Source of the DNA: Oreocharis arfaki
Taxonomy: Eukaryota > Chordata > Aves > Passeriformes > Paramythiidae
Direction of reading: 5' to 3'
Length of the DNA stretch: 64,000 nt
Assembly: GCA_013398015.1 (NCBI GenBank)
Contig: VZRR01010919.1
Location: forward strand, 1,182,675 to 1,246,674
The translations under genes were made by a program, and so were the position numbers. Under the pieces are notes generated by a model that searched no databases, was not told the DNA's origin, and worked only from the letters and a program-made list of their open reading frames with translations. Positions 25,101 through 39,435 of this stretch are shown piece by piece. Position 1 is the stretch's first letter. Each line of letters opens with the position of its first letter.

Positions 25101-26951
25101 ACTCTATCATTTGTACTGGATTGTATCAAGAGACAAAAAAAAGCAAATTTCAAATAAAAATTTCTCATACTCAATAAATAACTGCCTGGAAAAAACCCCA
25201 AACAATCCTCACTGAATTAAAGATATATAAAGTTGTCATAGGACAGCTACTTCATTATTATGACTTAACCAATTATGTAGCTAGTTGTAGTGACCACGTT
25301 TCTGATTTATTTTTTAGGAGTTTCACATTATAAAATATCTTGTGAGTGGGATTTTTTTCCCTGAACTATTCTTCCAGAATGAAATTATTTTCCTAACAGG
25401 TTTGTTTAAGCCTACTGCCTTTTCATAAGATCTGTAATAATTGCATAACTCAAGCAATTAAATAAGTGCCAACAAACCCATCAATTAATGCCAGTTTATA
25501 CAGGATAATAGCAGATTAATTTGTATCAGTGCAATTTACGTCACAGTCCCAAATTTTCATTACAATGCGATAAATGAGTGAGAGCTTGATGCACATTAGA
25601 CAGTAAAAGTGCAACAGTGATTTAGCAAGGGACATTCAGAACATTAATGAACAAACATAACAGTCTGAAAATGAAACACTTAAGAATACAGAACAGTTCT
25701 CTGTAAAAATAAAAGCAGGAAACCATAACGGTTTAAAATAAAGGCATTCCCAAAAGATGCACGCAATGAAACTGAAAGCAGAAAGTCTTCAGAGTTAATT
25801 TAGAGTAGAACTGAGTCCTGCACAAAGAAACTAGAAAGAGCATATTTTTAATTGAAGACAAAGCTGTGAATTAGTCTCAAAATAAACATTTGATGCTGCC
25901 AAATTCCATGGAATATCCATTAAATTAGTCCAGTTGTAGATAAGAGAGATGCTGCATTCATCTTCCCACAGCTGGGAAAGTTTCTCAGAGCGGAAGCATT
26001 TTCTGAACCAAATTAGTTTCATCAGCAGTAGTCACCCATTGTCTGGTTGCTTTTGTTCCCAACATTTCCTTCAATACCAGCAAGTTTGCTTGGCATTGTG
26101 TCCACTACTGAAGATTTAAAGGTGACTGTGCCTGCCTACGCTCTGAGGCCATACCGTGGCTGCCGCATGTAGTAGACTTTCGTTACTTTCAAGTGCTAAG
26201 CCAGATGGCAGGCAGTGGATGCCTGACTGATATTTTTCAGCACTCTATGCCACGTATGACCATCTGAAGGATTCCCACATTAAGGAATAATTGTAACAAT
26301 TTCTGAAAGTGTTTAAAATAGCTAAAAGCTTTATAGCTGAAGTGCTGCGGTGCTCCAGGTCTAGAATAAACCTTTTTCTTCGAGGCAAACTGTGGAGAAA
26401 ATTTGTTTGTGTACCTCTTTTTAGATAATCAGAAGTACACTCTTTTGAGGCTTCAATAATCACTGCACTTATTCAGAATTTATGCTGTATGCGATATCTC
26501 AGGCTCAACTGGAAGAATAGTGCTAAAGCTAATGGCTTTCCTTAGAAGTAAAAATGAGGGCTGTGTTTCCCACAGAATGTCTTAATATAAAATGAATTAT
26601 TGCTTTACTTAAAAGAAGAAAAAAAAAGTAAAATGACTCTGTAACGCAACTTGAGCCATTAAATAAACATTTCATGGAGCTCCTAATGCTTTCCTTAATT
26701 CTTGCCACGTTTTTTAAAACTTCATCCTCTTTTTTTTTTTTTACTTTTATAAAGCTCAAACATAATCTGAAAAAAATAAATTGGTAGAAGTCTAAGATTA
26801 ATAGTGGTTAAAGAGGTACACAGGCAATTAACTTTCTGTAATTAGCCTTGTTGTTAACTAGAAACACTTAAAACAATTGGAAAAAAAAAAAAAGGAGCAA
26901 ATTTTAGAGCGATATCAGATGAAGATTGCCACAAGAGGGAGAAGAGATGGA
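22169..26951. other. AT-rich DNA, no gene seen
   Basis: No gene or transposon recognised. Simple sequence is limited to a GGGA-rich patch near 23237-23252 and short A or T runs near 23399, 23801 and 26730. The stretch near 26110-26250 is slightly CpG-richer. Confidence 0.5.
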
Positions 26952-27031
26952 AATTGATTCTTTCCACTAGTTGCTCCTTCACACAATTTTTAATTGATTC
27001 TTTCCACCAGTTGCTCCTTCATGCCATTTTT
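26952..27031. repeat. Tandem duplication of a 40-bp unit (two copies)
   Basis: Copy one (26952-26991) and copy two (26992-27031) both start AATTGATTCTTTCCAC and contain TTGCTCCTTCA. They differ at a few positions (ACTAG/ACCAG and ACACA/ATGCC). It is a simple two-copy duplication in non-coding DNA. Confidence 0.9.
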
Positions 27032-30000
27032 AAACTGGCAGAAGAATCTCGGCCTAGGAGTACTGCCAGTCTAACAGACGGTTGTAAGTGTTGCCAGGAG
27101 AAAACAAAATGTGCATAAATTTTGAGGATTGGGATTATATTCTTATCCAGGGGCTATCAAAACAAAAGCCTGAGCCAGATTTTCTTCTCAACTATAAAGG
27201 TGTAAGGGTATACAAAAGAAAAACTCAATTTCTTTTTCTACAGTCATAATATCAGAGGATGAAAACTTCTGGTCTTTTATAAATGACCGTCAGGAAAAAA
27301 CCCAGTTTTAGATCTATTTAGATCTGAATCTTTTGAAGTTGCTTCTCAAGTCTGATTTTTTTAGTCAGCCTTATAAGACTGACTATGCACTTGTCTTTCC
27401 TGACTTCTGCGAGTAGGTCTACACTGGCGTTTAACTTGCAGCCTGATGCTATACTCAGGCTCAAAACTCCTAGGTTTTCCACACAACCTATACAGTGCTT
27501 CACTTTTCCATCTCAGGTCTTAATCCTGTTAGGAAAACAGAAGGAAAATAAATGGCTTGACAATAACTCAAGCTGTTTCCTACAAGCAATATGAATACAA
27601 CTCACTTAATAGTCGCTTCGAATACAGCTAACGAAAGTTAAAAAGTCACTACAAACACAGGGTTTGGGGTTTATTTGTCTGCTCTGACCACTTCTGGTGT
27701 TGATCTATTACACCAGTAAGATCAGATTTGGATTTCTGAACTTTCTTTTCTTTTAAAGTCTCTAACTGTCTTAAAGGAACATTATTTATTTGATACTGTA
27801 ATACCTGAAAATCATCTGTCTCACTTGATCTAGTATTTCACTGATGAGACAGCTTGGTGAGACAGCCTTTTCTCCAGCCACGAAACTGAACAAATATAAT
27901 ATTCTGAACTAATTTCTTCTCTTTTCTGCTGGCTTAATGTGCTTTGCATTCTCTGAGAACACTGGAGTTACTGATGCTATTTAGAAATTGTATCTTAATG
28001 GCTTTTAGGTCCTAGCACTCACTGGAGAACACACACACGTTTTGCTGTCAGCTGTGAAAACTGAGAAGGAATTTTTTTTTATTTCTACAGTACAGAATTC
28101 ACATTGTTAGATATAGACCTGAAAGCAAACCAATGAACAAAAACCCCTAAAAACCCCACACCTTAAGACACTTTATACATTTTTTTTTTTTTTGCATAGA
28201 CCACTTAGAAAATTGTTTATAGATAGCATTAGAATTGTGACATGAGAGTCAATTAATCATTTAAAGCAGGGGAAATATATAGATCATGATCTCAGGACTT
28301 GTTCATCTTCTCAAATCTATGGAAAAGAGCAATTTTTCATCTGAAGCACTTGTTCCAAACACCTTATTTTTGTAGTAATATTAAACCTAATGATTTATCC
28401 GCACCTTTAAATGTCAGGAAAAAGAAAAGAATCTAGTAAAATGACTTTCAGATAGCAGTTGTTTGAAATAAACGATTTGTTTTCTTTTTATTTTAAAAAG
28501 TGTAAAACTATTCCCATATAGTTTTAAAAATTCCTGTGTTATTATTACTGAAACGTTTTATCTTCTACTCAGAACAAATAAAACCAGGGGGAAAATCCAG
28601 TGCAAGCAGATGTGAGTTATATCTAGGAAAACTGAGCTAGAGGTCAGATCAAACAACTTAGACACCTGTAAGCAATGTTAGAGAAAGAAAAGAATTTGAA
28701 AGAAAACCATAACCTATATTTATGGCCTGGACACGAGCATACATCTTCTGCCAACTGCCTCCAGCCTGAGCCCAGCTGATTGCTATCACCCTTACACCAG
28801 GAGCTATTGCTCCTGGTGGTTTTGCTAGCCATGGGTCTCATATTGAGTCTCATATTAAAATGATTTAACTCAGCAAAGACCTGATTCTTGCTTTGTTTAA
28901 GGTAGTATTTTCTGGTTTATCAAAGTAAATTAGAAATTCTTTCTGGAGAGGGTAGAAAGCTGGTTAAAGAATGTCACGCTCTTTGATCTTGAATTGGTTG
29001 TGATCAGCACATAATCTGTAAATTGATACCGGTTTTTGTATGTTAATACAGCTCTTTATACCCTGTACTTACAGTTTCTTCATTTACATTTAGCTAAGCA
29101 ACTTGGACTGAAGCCTCAGTGTTATTTACTTATGGCTGTACTTTTCCAAAACATATAGAAGCAGTTTATATAGGTTATGTTATTTCATGAAATTTTACCA
29201 CCCCCTAAGTACAGTATTAATTAAAAATGTCTGAAACTTCACAATTCTGAGTTAGCTGCATTTACTCAGGCTTCAGTTCTGAGTCACAATAACTGAAAAT
29301 GTTCGTTCCAACATCAAAGTTTCAAAGTAAAACCTGACTCTACCAGTGGGACTCGTTACCCCTTTCTATTGCCCTTGGTGCTCTTAAAGATGTTAGCTGC
29401 TGCAATGAGGGACAGCATCTCAAAAAAGATGTAGATGTACTTCTCTTGCCACCTAAAGGGGGATAACATTTGCCTACAAATCTGACAGAGGAGACATGTT
29501 GACTCTTCTTGCAATAGAGAAGCTACCAAACTTTACTTAAAGAACTTTAAAGAACTAACCACGCAGGAAACTTTTGTCCTAAATTTTGATCACTTTATGT
29601 TGAAAAATATACATAAAGCACATTTCTAAGTTCAAAGAATTCAAAGAAAAATCACAATGAAGTATGTCATTTACTTTTGTCACTGTTTTTGGTAATTTAG
29701 AGGTAATATTTACAATGAGGGACAAAATTAAATTTAATTAGCACTTTAATATTATCTTATTGCTTCACGAATATTAGTAGAACATTCCTCACCAGTTTAG
29801 AGAAAAACTATCTAATTATGATAGCATATTGACAAATCCTTCAATTTTAAATTTAAATCAGCATTTTATATACATACTGTTATTTGTTTATATGAACACA
29901 GTAATAAAAATACTGCTTTAATTTTAATAGGTAATGTATGTAGACATGTATTCTCTTTTTAGTCTATATTTCACATGTTAAGCTTGAGGAATTGTTAAAA

Positions 30001-32627
30001 ATTGGATAGTGGTCTCACTTTGCATATTGTTTCTAATTATCAAAGATAACTTCATATATGTTTAAACTATGAAAGAAACACTTTTCCCCCCCTCAGTTCA
30101 TTATTGATATAAAGGGAATCAGGCAGTCAAATAACTACACAGGATGTCTTCAAATATAAACTCTGGACTGTAAAAACAATGAAATGTAAATGCTTTAATT
30201 AACATTATTTTACTATTGTTATTCTGAAGGATGGAATATATCAGGACATAGTAATTGCTGTGCTTATCTTACCATGAAATTCCTGACAAAGTAGAAGTAC
30301 ATCTATGACTCCACCAGAGATTTTAATTTAATTAACTCTGTGGTGAAGGGGATACCATGCACTTTCACTTGAATTTCCACTGAAGTTTCTATTACTTCTC
30401 CTCTCTCCACCCCCACCTCCCACCTCCACATCTCAAAAAGAATTTCAGACTCACAAACTATGTTTTTTCATCAGTGCCCTATTGAAAGGTAGAGGACCAC
30501 TCTTTGTGTCTGATTTGGATTCAGAATCAAAACACATAAGTCTGGCCAGGATAACTGATCTACCCTGTGTTCAATGCCAAGCATACTCACTGACTCTTTT
30601 AATGGGGAATGGCAAAGCAAAACCCAACTCAAAACGGTGTTACCTGATCATGCCATTTAGTCAAATCAAACAGAATGATGGATTTATAAAAGTCAAAACC
30701 ATAGCTCTTGCTTTTGACAACCACTACTTCTTATTCACTGCCTAAAATAGAAGTAGATAAGTTATGGCCCCATTAATGCTGTCAATACCAAACATCTCTT
30801 TTCACTAATGACAGTTTTTACCTATAAATTAAATTTACCATTCCTTTCATGGTATTTTAATCCATATGCCCAAAACTACAATTTTGCAAGATACACATTT
30901 ATTCCATTTTGTTGTAGTCTTTATAGAAGATACACAGGTAGACAAAGTTTGCAATGGAATCAGTTTATGAAGTGACATTTATGAAGAGGTTGTAGATGTA
31001 GGGTTTGTTTTAATTTGGACTTTACGGTCACAAGCTTCCAAACACGCAAAACAAAAAATTGAATGAAAGAAATACAGATATTCAAAAAAAATCTGAAAAC
31101 TATTTCAAGCTGTCACTAGCATTTTAAGTATATTTATAATTCATATGATATGTGATGATCATATACAACAACTTCTTCACAACAGTTGCTGCCTTTTATA
31201 TCTACCTATATACTTTATTTGCAGGGGTGTTCCAAAGAAAAGGAGCTTAGAAAAGCAAGTAAGAGGACATATTTAACCATGTTTTCTTCTTAACAAGTGT
31301 TCAGACTGAAAATGAACATACCCTAGAAATAAAAGATTTCAATAACTGCTGCACATTTTCCCTGCTTTGTTAATGCAATATCAATGAATGACAGTTCATT
31401 CCAATCCTGGTCTACATTGCAAATTAAATCCTTATTTTGAAGAGTCTGAAAAATCAATTAATTGTACAAATTAATCTGAAACATGGTCTACATTGCAGGT
31501 TCAATTATATATTGCTTTAGGATCAATATAAGTAACTTATGAACTTCTACTGCTCATACTTGACCTGTCCCTACACTAAAACGGACAATACACTTCCAGT
31601 TTGGAAAAAAACAAAAGCAGACAGTCCTTTTTAAGTGGATGAACTGGTCCATTAAACTTTATGATTGATTTGCTCTGCTGTACCAGCCCAAGAAAAAGGA
31701 AACTTTCCTCCCAAACAAACAAACCCTTTATGAAAGCTGTGTTAATGTTCACCACTGTCTTTCTAAGGATTCCAAAACATTGGGCCTCACAAAACTTTCC
31801 CCAGAGGAATGAGGAACCAGCACAAAAATAAGCACAACAAAAATAATTCCTTCTATTTTTCTCCAATCCTGTCTTTCAGTGAATGTAATTCAAAAGACAT
31901 TTTTTTCAGCCATAGGACAGAAACAAAGGCTGTTGCTGCATTGCATGATGAAATGCCATGCATCTAAGCAGATACGACAGATTATCCCTAACAGCAGGCT
32001 GATAGCATAGCAGTACTCCACTCCTTCTGGTTGTTTCGGCAACAATACAAATATTCCTGCACACAACAACACATTATGGGCATGCCAAACGTCCTCTCTG
32101 TATAATACTTACTGCAAATAATTTCAGTTTGAAAATCAACATAAATCTAAAACTCCATCCAGTCACTTCCTAATAATACTTAAAAAGTACCCCAACTAAA
32201 GCAAACATTGGTAACCGAACTGAAATTATTTTTCAATTATATTTTTCCTGAAAGTTACCTTACACGACTTGGTTGAAAGCAGCCCATGATTAAAGAATAT
32301 GTATTTTGACCTAAAGTATTTATTACATATGAGCAAGATGACATATTACATAAAACAACATAAAAACAAAATAAAAAAGGAACCCCTAAAACATCCTTAA
32401 ATGCTCTGGATCCCAGACAGGGGGATATTCTATTTTCTTTTGAATGACAAGGAAAAAAATCTCGCCAAAATCTTCTACTTTGGAGGTGTGGGGAAGCATC
32501 CAAATGAAAGTTATGTTGATTGCTTGATGTATTTATTTTTCAGTGTAAAGTCCATATTATCTGTAATGATGCGGCATGAAATCATCCTCAACTTTTGTAT
32601 GGAGGAATAATCGCATGCACCAATACA
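27032..32627. other. AT-rich DNA, no gene seen
   Basis: About 5.6 kb with no recognisable gene, RNA gene or transposon. There are homopolymer T runs near 28072 and 28179, and a pyrimidine-rich patch (CTCCACCCCCACCTCC) near 30404-30425. The AT content is among the highest in the window around 29600-30300. Confidence 0.5.
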
Positions 32628-32800
32628 TGCTGGCTTCCCAGAGAAGTTGTGCTGTCTCCATGTGTGGGTATAATCAACACCCAGCTGGACATTATCCTGG
32701 ACAACCAGCTTTAGCTGATCGTGTTTGATCAGGGTAATTGGACCAGACCTCTCAGGAGGTCCCTTCTAACCCAGATCTGCGACGTCAGATGATGTCAGCA
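32628..32800 (+). mobile_element. CR1 LINE, 3' end, plus strand
   Basis: Conserved CR1 3' blocks in forward order: AGAAGTTGTGCTGTCTCCAT, CCCAGCTGGACATTATCCTG, GGACAACCAGCTTTAGCTGA, TTGGACCAGACCTCTCAGGA and GGTCCCTTCTAACCC. It is 5' truncated, and the terminal ATTCTGTGAT repeat is lost or decayed. Confidence 0.85.
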
Positions 32801-33985
32801 TTTCAGAAAAGAACACTGTGTGCAGAACGTAATGTTTAATTTTCTTAGCTGTGTCTTAATAGGTTTATGTGCCTTGACTGACATTTTTAGAATAAGCCCA
32901 ACAGCTGAACACTACTTTTTGACATGGTTGTCTTTACTGTGCATTTAAATGAAACCACTGACTTTTCTTAGTTTAAGTTTGTGCAAGGGAAAAATGTCTC
33001 AAGCAAAGCTAAATGATAGAAATGTTTTTCATTTACAGTGCTTACCAAGTCTCAGGGGGCAGAGGAAAAACCCTCGCAGTGTCAAAAGTTTGCAGTTCAC
33101 ATGTTCCCTACTAATTGACATTATGCCACAAGAATCCGACTTGCAGCACTGAATAATTAAAAATTAGTTGCCTGCTATTTAAAGCTCCCAGTGGGAAACA
33201 CACAGACATGTCTGTACAATGTACTAAGAAAGGTCAAGCCTTCGGGCTGCATTCAGTGTTTGGTTTGTTTTTCAGTGGCTTAAAACACAAGGAAGCTTTT
33301 ATAGAGTTAAACTTGCCATTGACATACATTAAGGTAATTGGGACTTCAAAACAGACATCATAATTTTCCCCTTCTTACAAGTGAAATAAGGGTGAGCAGA
33401 GAACTAAAGTCTGAAGCAGATATAAAGTCAATCTGTCTTCCTTTCTATAGGAAGACATTTTGATAAGTATAGAAGTGATACTGAGAAATCATTCCTAACA
33501 CTCAAATTGCCACTCTTTCTAAATGTCACAAAGCATATGATATCTAAAAGCAGTTTTGATTTATTGATTAGGAACTTAAGGTCATGTTATCTCACGGGCT
33601 TGTGCAGAAAGGAAGACTTGGAAATACCATTATATACAGGAGCTATTTGTCATAGAAGGTTACCTCTTTTACCATAACCTAAAGGAAAAATGAATCATTT
33701 GAGCTTCCAAATCAGTCAGTGAAAATGGTGGAAGGCTGGATGCCTAGCTCCAGAAACATTCCTTTGAAACCTTTGAAACCTGCTCTCAGATATTTTAAGC
33801 ATGTTAATTTAAACTATATATACGCAGATTAGACTATATATATTAGACTATGGACCCACAAAGAATATGCACTCCATTCAGGAGTAGTCAGGTGGTCAAG
33901 AGATTACTGAAGTACATAAAATCTGTGGGAATTGATACACAAATTTGGTAGCATTTTGTTCCAAACAATTTTTTAAAAACAGCTA
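32801..33985. other. AT-rich DNA, no gene seen
   Basis: Nothing recognisable apart from short local duplications such as CCTTTGAAA repeated near 33763-33781. Confidence 0.5.
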
Positions 33986-33989
33986 TTTA

Positions 33990-34052
33990 GAAACACAGAA
34001 TCTCCTGAGTTGGAAGGGACCCACAAAGATCATCAAAATCACGTGTCTCCTT
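33990..34052 (-). mobile_element. CR1 3' tail fragment, minus strand
   Basis: A short reversed CR1 or CR1-tailed SINE 3' end: ACACAGAATCTCCTGAG, then TTGGAAGGGACCCACAAAGA and TCATCAAAATC. Homology fades after about 60 bases, so the parent element type is uncertain. Confidence 0.8.
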
Positions 34053-35929
34053 ATTTTACACATGTGGAAAAATTGAAAGAATTGTGATCTTTAGAGTAAA
34101 TCAAGAACTTAAATTTTAACAAAGCTAACTTTAAAAAAAATTGGTTTTAATTTTTCCTATGTGCCTGTTACTTCCTCAAAACCATATATTCTCAAAACAA
34201 GCTTTTTGAATATATACACATCACACAGAAGCAGTTATACTTTAAGCCCAGAAGGATACACTTCAAGTCTTTTTCCATTTTATATCAGGTATTTCATACA
34301 ACAGATTTTGCTTTGTTTTGAAACAGCTTTCAAGAGCCTTGATTCATTTCCTTCTGGATTTTAAAACTTCGGTATCCATTTCTATCTTTTGACCTGAACT
34401 CATCTTGATGTTAGAAGACAAAGAAAGAGGATGAGAACAGATTGTGTATGAACAGTTTTCCTCCAAGTCATGAAAGCGGGTTATGAATTAATTATCATTG
34501 CAGCTGAGCAGCAAGTGACTGTAACAGTGTCTTTTGACAGAATGCAATAATATAATAGGAAAAGGTTGAAGTGTTTTTTCCTCAGAAAGCCAAAATCTAA
34601 GTGAGATATATAACGTGTAAGTTATGTGACAAATTTGAGTCATGAGAAGTAGGGCCAGATTCAGGAGTCATACGCAAGACACATATAAATGGGTATAAAC
34701 AGAGAGACAGCTCCTGGATGGGAATACGTCCACTATTAGGATGACCTCAGTTTGGAGTCTACATGGGTACTAGATGTCTAACTCCTACTACTGCCATAAA
34801 AATCAAACACCAGTAAGCATTAGGTGCTAGACTTTAGTTCCAGCCAAAAAATGAGGTGCCCATCCATCACCATACGCCCTGTTGAGAGGCTCTACCAAAC
34901 CACTACAGTGCCCCAGTAGGACATTGCATGTATGCAAAGAAACACAGGGCATTCACGGTTTCAGAGAATGACACCCATTGCTGTCTTCAAGATTTTTCTT
35001 CAAATTGTACTGCTAATCCTACATAATGCCTAGGGTAGGTCTTTGTGTTTAGAAAATCTCAACATTGGCTCGTACTTAGTCCCTCAGAAATCAGTGGAAA
35101 AAACCTAGCTCTGACAAAAGGAGATGCAGAGATTTTTACCGGAATAAACCCCGAGTATAACTACAGCTATAGGCCTGTGACAGTATTGTTGATTTCAGCA
35201 TAAATCAACACCTGCTAACTGCCAAGTCTCTTAGTTTGTCCATCTGTGCTGTATGGCTAGATAAATATCCTAAGTCACTCTCAATATTTTAGGCTGGCAC
35301 AGTGATTTATGACAATGAAGATTAAGGGCTGGCAGATGGGGGAAGAGCTAGAGAAAGATCTGCATCGCCCTGGTGTAGATCTCTTGTTGAACTTGAAATA
35401 TGAGTACAAAAATAAATACTTAATCCTTTCCTTATTTTATAACAATTTTGTTTTTCTTTTAATGCTAAGATTTTGACTCATTCTTGAAGACATTGGATCT
35501 GCTTGGTTTGTACTTTGTTAGACGCTCTCAGAGAATGTCTGTAATTTTGAAGAGATTGTTTTACTGTTGTTCTTCAACAAGAAGCTTTACGTATTTCTGG
35601 AATCCCTCTCCTTCAGACAGAGGTCAGCAAAGGGATGATGTGTGAAACCATTGGTACCTGGTGTGTGAGTTAATATACTGAAATATTTAAAATTTTTAGC
35701 AGACATTTATTTTCTTGTATGACTACAACTCTAATGCAATTCACTAGGAATTGGTAATTCTAATCTGTTTCTTTCTGCCTCCAGATTTACTGGCTAAAAG
35801 GCAACTTGGTGCAAAGTAAAAGAAATTCAACACAATCTATAAGCCTAGAGGAAACGCCAGAATATCATCAGTATCTTTATATTCTTTCCTTGCATTTAGT
35901 TTGCGCCTAAGCTTCTAGTAACATCCTCG
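34053..35929. other. AT-rich DNA, no gene seen
   Basis: No gene or transposon recognised. Reading frames are short and uninformative. Confidence 0.5.
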
Positions 35930-36208
35930 TGGGTGGAATTGGTCAATGGACACAAACTAAAAAGCAAGAAATTCTATCTGAATAAGAGAAAAAATATTTT
36001 TACTATGAGGATGGTCAAAGACAAAACCAGGTTTGCCCAGAGAACATGTGAATTCCCCCCTTTTGGAGATATTCAAAGACTTACTGGACATGTCCAACAC
36101 AATCTCATCCTCTGGCCCTACCTGAGAGCTGGAAGACATGGGGTGAACCAGGCAACCTCAAGAGGACCCTTCCAAACCTCAAAAATTCTGTAATTCTGTG
36201 AATTTCAG
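35930..36208 (+). mobile_element. CR1 LINE, 3' end, plus strand
   Basis: Forward CR1 3' region. Blocks equivalent to the end of ORF2 (GACACAAACTAAAAAGCAAG and AAATTCTATCTGAATAAGAG) are followed by GGTTTGCCCAGAGAACATGT, TTTGGAGATATTCAAAGAC and TGGACATGTCC. The 3' UTR then ends AGAGGACCCTTCCAAACCTC and ATTCTGTAATTCTGTGAA. The terminal 8-9-bp tail repeat typical of CR1 is preserved, which fixes the orientation. An 86-codon frame over it is the remnant of ORF2. Confidence 0.92.
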
Positions 36209-38877
36209 TTTTGTTGGTATGAGGGATTTAACATCCTCAGAATACATGCTGTTCATGTTTGAATAAAGACAATTGTACATTTTTCTATGGCACAAAACAT
36301 TTGAGTTTCAATATAGAAACTCAGAGTTTAAGCACATCTCACATTAAATGAGAGAGAAAAAAATAAAGTTTTTTAAAAAACCCAACCCAAAAAAAAAAAC
36401 TTAACAAAGAATACAACGAGGAACTCTGAACCCCTATGAACTCCTTCCTTCCTTTGCAATCTTGGCTGCACATCACTTTTGCAAAAAAGCCAGTATTTAG
36501 GAGACGCAATTTTAGTTTTGCTGATTTGGGGGAGTGGCATTTGAGCTTCCACTTTAGATAGCAGACTTTTTAAAAGCATAAGAAATACTTCCTATGTGTG
36601 TATGGCTATAACCTAAAAGGGAAGTGTCTCTTCTAAATCAGCTCAGGCCAGGCTACTAGTTTTGCATTCTATTTAATTCTTGGCAATGAATTTTTCTTAT
36701 GACAAAAATATTGGTTTTCTTCTTCTATAGAGACATCCTGACTTTCTAAATAACAAGTGAAATACCAGAACTGATTTAGCTCTCTTGAAATAATTTTACT
36801 GATTTTTATAAAATAAAGAAGCTGCATTCTAACTGCTTTGGACTAACCATATTTTGGGGACACAGAACTGGTCTAGCCAGATTTCTCCTTTACCCACACA
36901 GGTGTAGGAAGTGGTCTGTGAATGTTGGGATCCTGCCTACTTTTCAGTATTTAAGGTCACAGCAAATTATTTTAAGAATAGGGCTTGTTCAATCTTATCT
37001 ATCCAACATGGCCTGTTACACAGCATACTAAATTAACAGAAAAGAACCCCAAAACCATTTTTTCCTTTGTGGAGAGAGCAATTCACCACTGTGATGGACT
37101 CCATGTATATTTTTAACAAGAATTGGTTAAATTAGCATTCCGTGCTGCTTTCAAAACTACAAACAATTTTTTTAAAACCAACCTTAAATCTTCCTTACAA
37201 AAAAACTTGGAGAAAATGCAATAATGAACCATAAATCATCAGCTAAACTAACATCTAAAAATTAGTTGAGAATATTTGTTACTGATAGATATTTAACACT
37301 GTGGACCAACATTTCACCTTGCATGTACAAAAGAATCAAATTCAGAAATGTCATGGAGGTTTCACAGAGTCTAACAACACAGGGGCCAAATGACATGAGT
37401 AACACCGGAAATTAATATTTTTCCATATAAGCTGAGCAAGTATTACAGAAGCTGTTGAAGGTAGAAATGTTGAAACATTAGATTTACAGCTGCATATCAG
37501 GAAACACAGAGGATGAACTTTCAGAAGCACAGTTTTCTTCAAATTTTGCCTTAAAGCTGTGATTTGACACAATAATGCTAAATAATAGAACAAGAGAAGA
37601 GAAGTACGAATAGCAGTAAATAGGGAACACTGTAATGAGGAGTCAGCTCTAAGAGTAAAAACCCTGGAAAGTAAAAGGAATTGATGATAACTCATATATG
37701 ATATAAAACTGGAAGACAAATAACACTTTCTCTATCAACACACTACACATGAATAATATATACATACTTTATACCCAATCCCATCTTCTATATATCATCC
37801 AGCTAAAGTAATAAGTAAAAATGCCAAGAACAAAAGGGGAATGATTGTTCAACACAGTGCTGCAAATAGTATTTATTTTGTTTTAAAGAAAGAAAAAACC
37901 AAAGACATTATTTCAACTAAAAAAAAAGAAAATTAGAAAAAAATACATTTTTTTAATCTTCATACGAAGACAGAAACCTGCAGGGCAACAGCAAAAAGTG
38001 TGCACCTGAGACCTCATGAAATCCATCAGAACCTAAGTAAGTAAAAATTTGGTAGCAATTACTCCAGTTGGAGATCATGAATAAGATGGTAGTAGTTAAG
38101 GCCCAGAGAAACAAATTACACAGATGGAAAGAAAAACCAACAAATTACGCACCTAGGAGTCAGCTCAAAAAAAAAAAAAGTGACTGAAATAAGATGAGAG
38201 GTGACAGATACAGATGTGGGTAAAAGAAACAATATCATTGAGAAAGATGTGAAAGTAATCCCAATGCGAAACCGAAATCGTACTTGAAAACTGAATTGAA
38301 ATAATAAAAGGGGTGTAGAAAAGCATTTTCTCTAAGATGCCATTTAAATAACTAAAAAGAAAGCCGTAGAAGTTGTATTAAAAGTAAGGAGATCAGTAAT
38401 TTCAGTTTGAAGAAGTAATGGAAACTGGGAATATGAACATTTTTACTCATCTCTGTAGGCTCTTAGGTTTGACCTGTAAATCAATAGATGGCAGTCTGAT
38501 TCATCACTAGAAACTGGAGCTAATCAGACATTTTCCACATTTCCTTCAGTTGAACCAGGGGCATTCCTACTCCTGCAGAAAGGAATGAAGGTCTATCAGG
38601 CTAGAGAGAAAACACAGAAATGAATGTGGTTTCAGGCTTTCAGTTAAGGTACCTCCATCCTAAATAAGTGAAAGATACATGTTGTGGTCCCTGCCACAAG
38701 CAATGTTTGACCTCTGAAACAAATTACTTTCTACCAGATGAACAAGAGATCATAGAGAAGCAATTTAATGGCTGCAGCTATTCTACCCTCAAAGCTGCAC
38801 CGTGTAAAGTTTCCCTAGACTTTTTTTTTCCTACATTGGACTCCAAAGATCTGAGAGAGAAGAGTTAAATAAGACAC
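36209..38877. other. AT-rich DNA, no gene seen
   Basis: About 2.7 kb with no recognisable element. The interval 37860-38450 is A-rich and purine-rich on the plus strand. A 122-codon minus-strand frame at 37351-37719 has no domain and is within chance length. Confidence 0.5.
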
Positions 38878-39435
38878 TGAAATGGTTTGACCACATCCAG
38901 CAACTAAGATCCATGCAGTGGAACCTCCCCCTCCCCTCCTCTGCCCCACTGGGACAAGGAGCAGAATCAGAAAAAGGCAAAATTCCTGGGTTGCGGTAAG
39001 AACAGTTTAATAATTGGAATAAGGTAAAATCATGATGATGAGCGCAGGAAAGGGGAGAGGAAGGGATAACATCCTGTAACAGTACAACTGCTCACCACCC
39101 ACTGATCAGTGCCCATCCCATCCCCAAGCAACAATTGGCTGCTCCTGGCCAGCTCCCCCAGTTTATACACCGAGCATGATGTCCTATGGTGTGGAATATC
39201 CCTTTGGCCAGTGCAAGTCAGCTGTCCCACCTATGTTCCCCCCCAACTTTTTGTGCACCTCCTCACTGGCAGAGCATGAGACAGTGAAAAGTCCTAGACT
39301 TAAGGTAAGAACTGCTGAGCAACAGCTAGAATATCAGTATGTTATCAACAAAACTCTCTCACTAAATCCAAAAACCACAGCATTGTTCCAGTTACCCTGA
39401 AGAAAAATAACTCAATCCCAGCCAAAACCAGAACA
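38878..39435 (-). mobile_element. Solo LTR of an avian endogenous retrovirus (copy A), minus strand
   Basis: Read on the minus strand, the element starts TGTTCTGGTTTTGGCTGGGA. This matches the well-known avian LTR family that begins TGTGCTGGTTTTGGCTGGGA. It proceeds to the GGGATATTCCACACC block, a TATA box (TATAAA, plus-strand positions 39162-39167) and a polyadenylation-type ATTAAA (39006-39011). It ends in CA at 38878-38879. Terminal TG and CA define about 558 bases. The flanking pentamers GACAC and GAAAC are a possible 5-bp target-site duplication with one mismatch. No internal viral genes adjoin it, so it is a solo LTR left by recombination between two LTRs. Confidence 0.85.

Noticed and set aside
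35933..36193. 86-codon plus-strand frame
   Set aside because: It lies wholly inside a CR1 fragment and is a remnant of the element's own reading frame.
37351..37719. 122-codon minus-strand frame
   Set aside because: No domain, no recognisable homology, and within chance length for AT-rich DNA.
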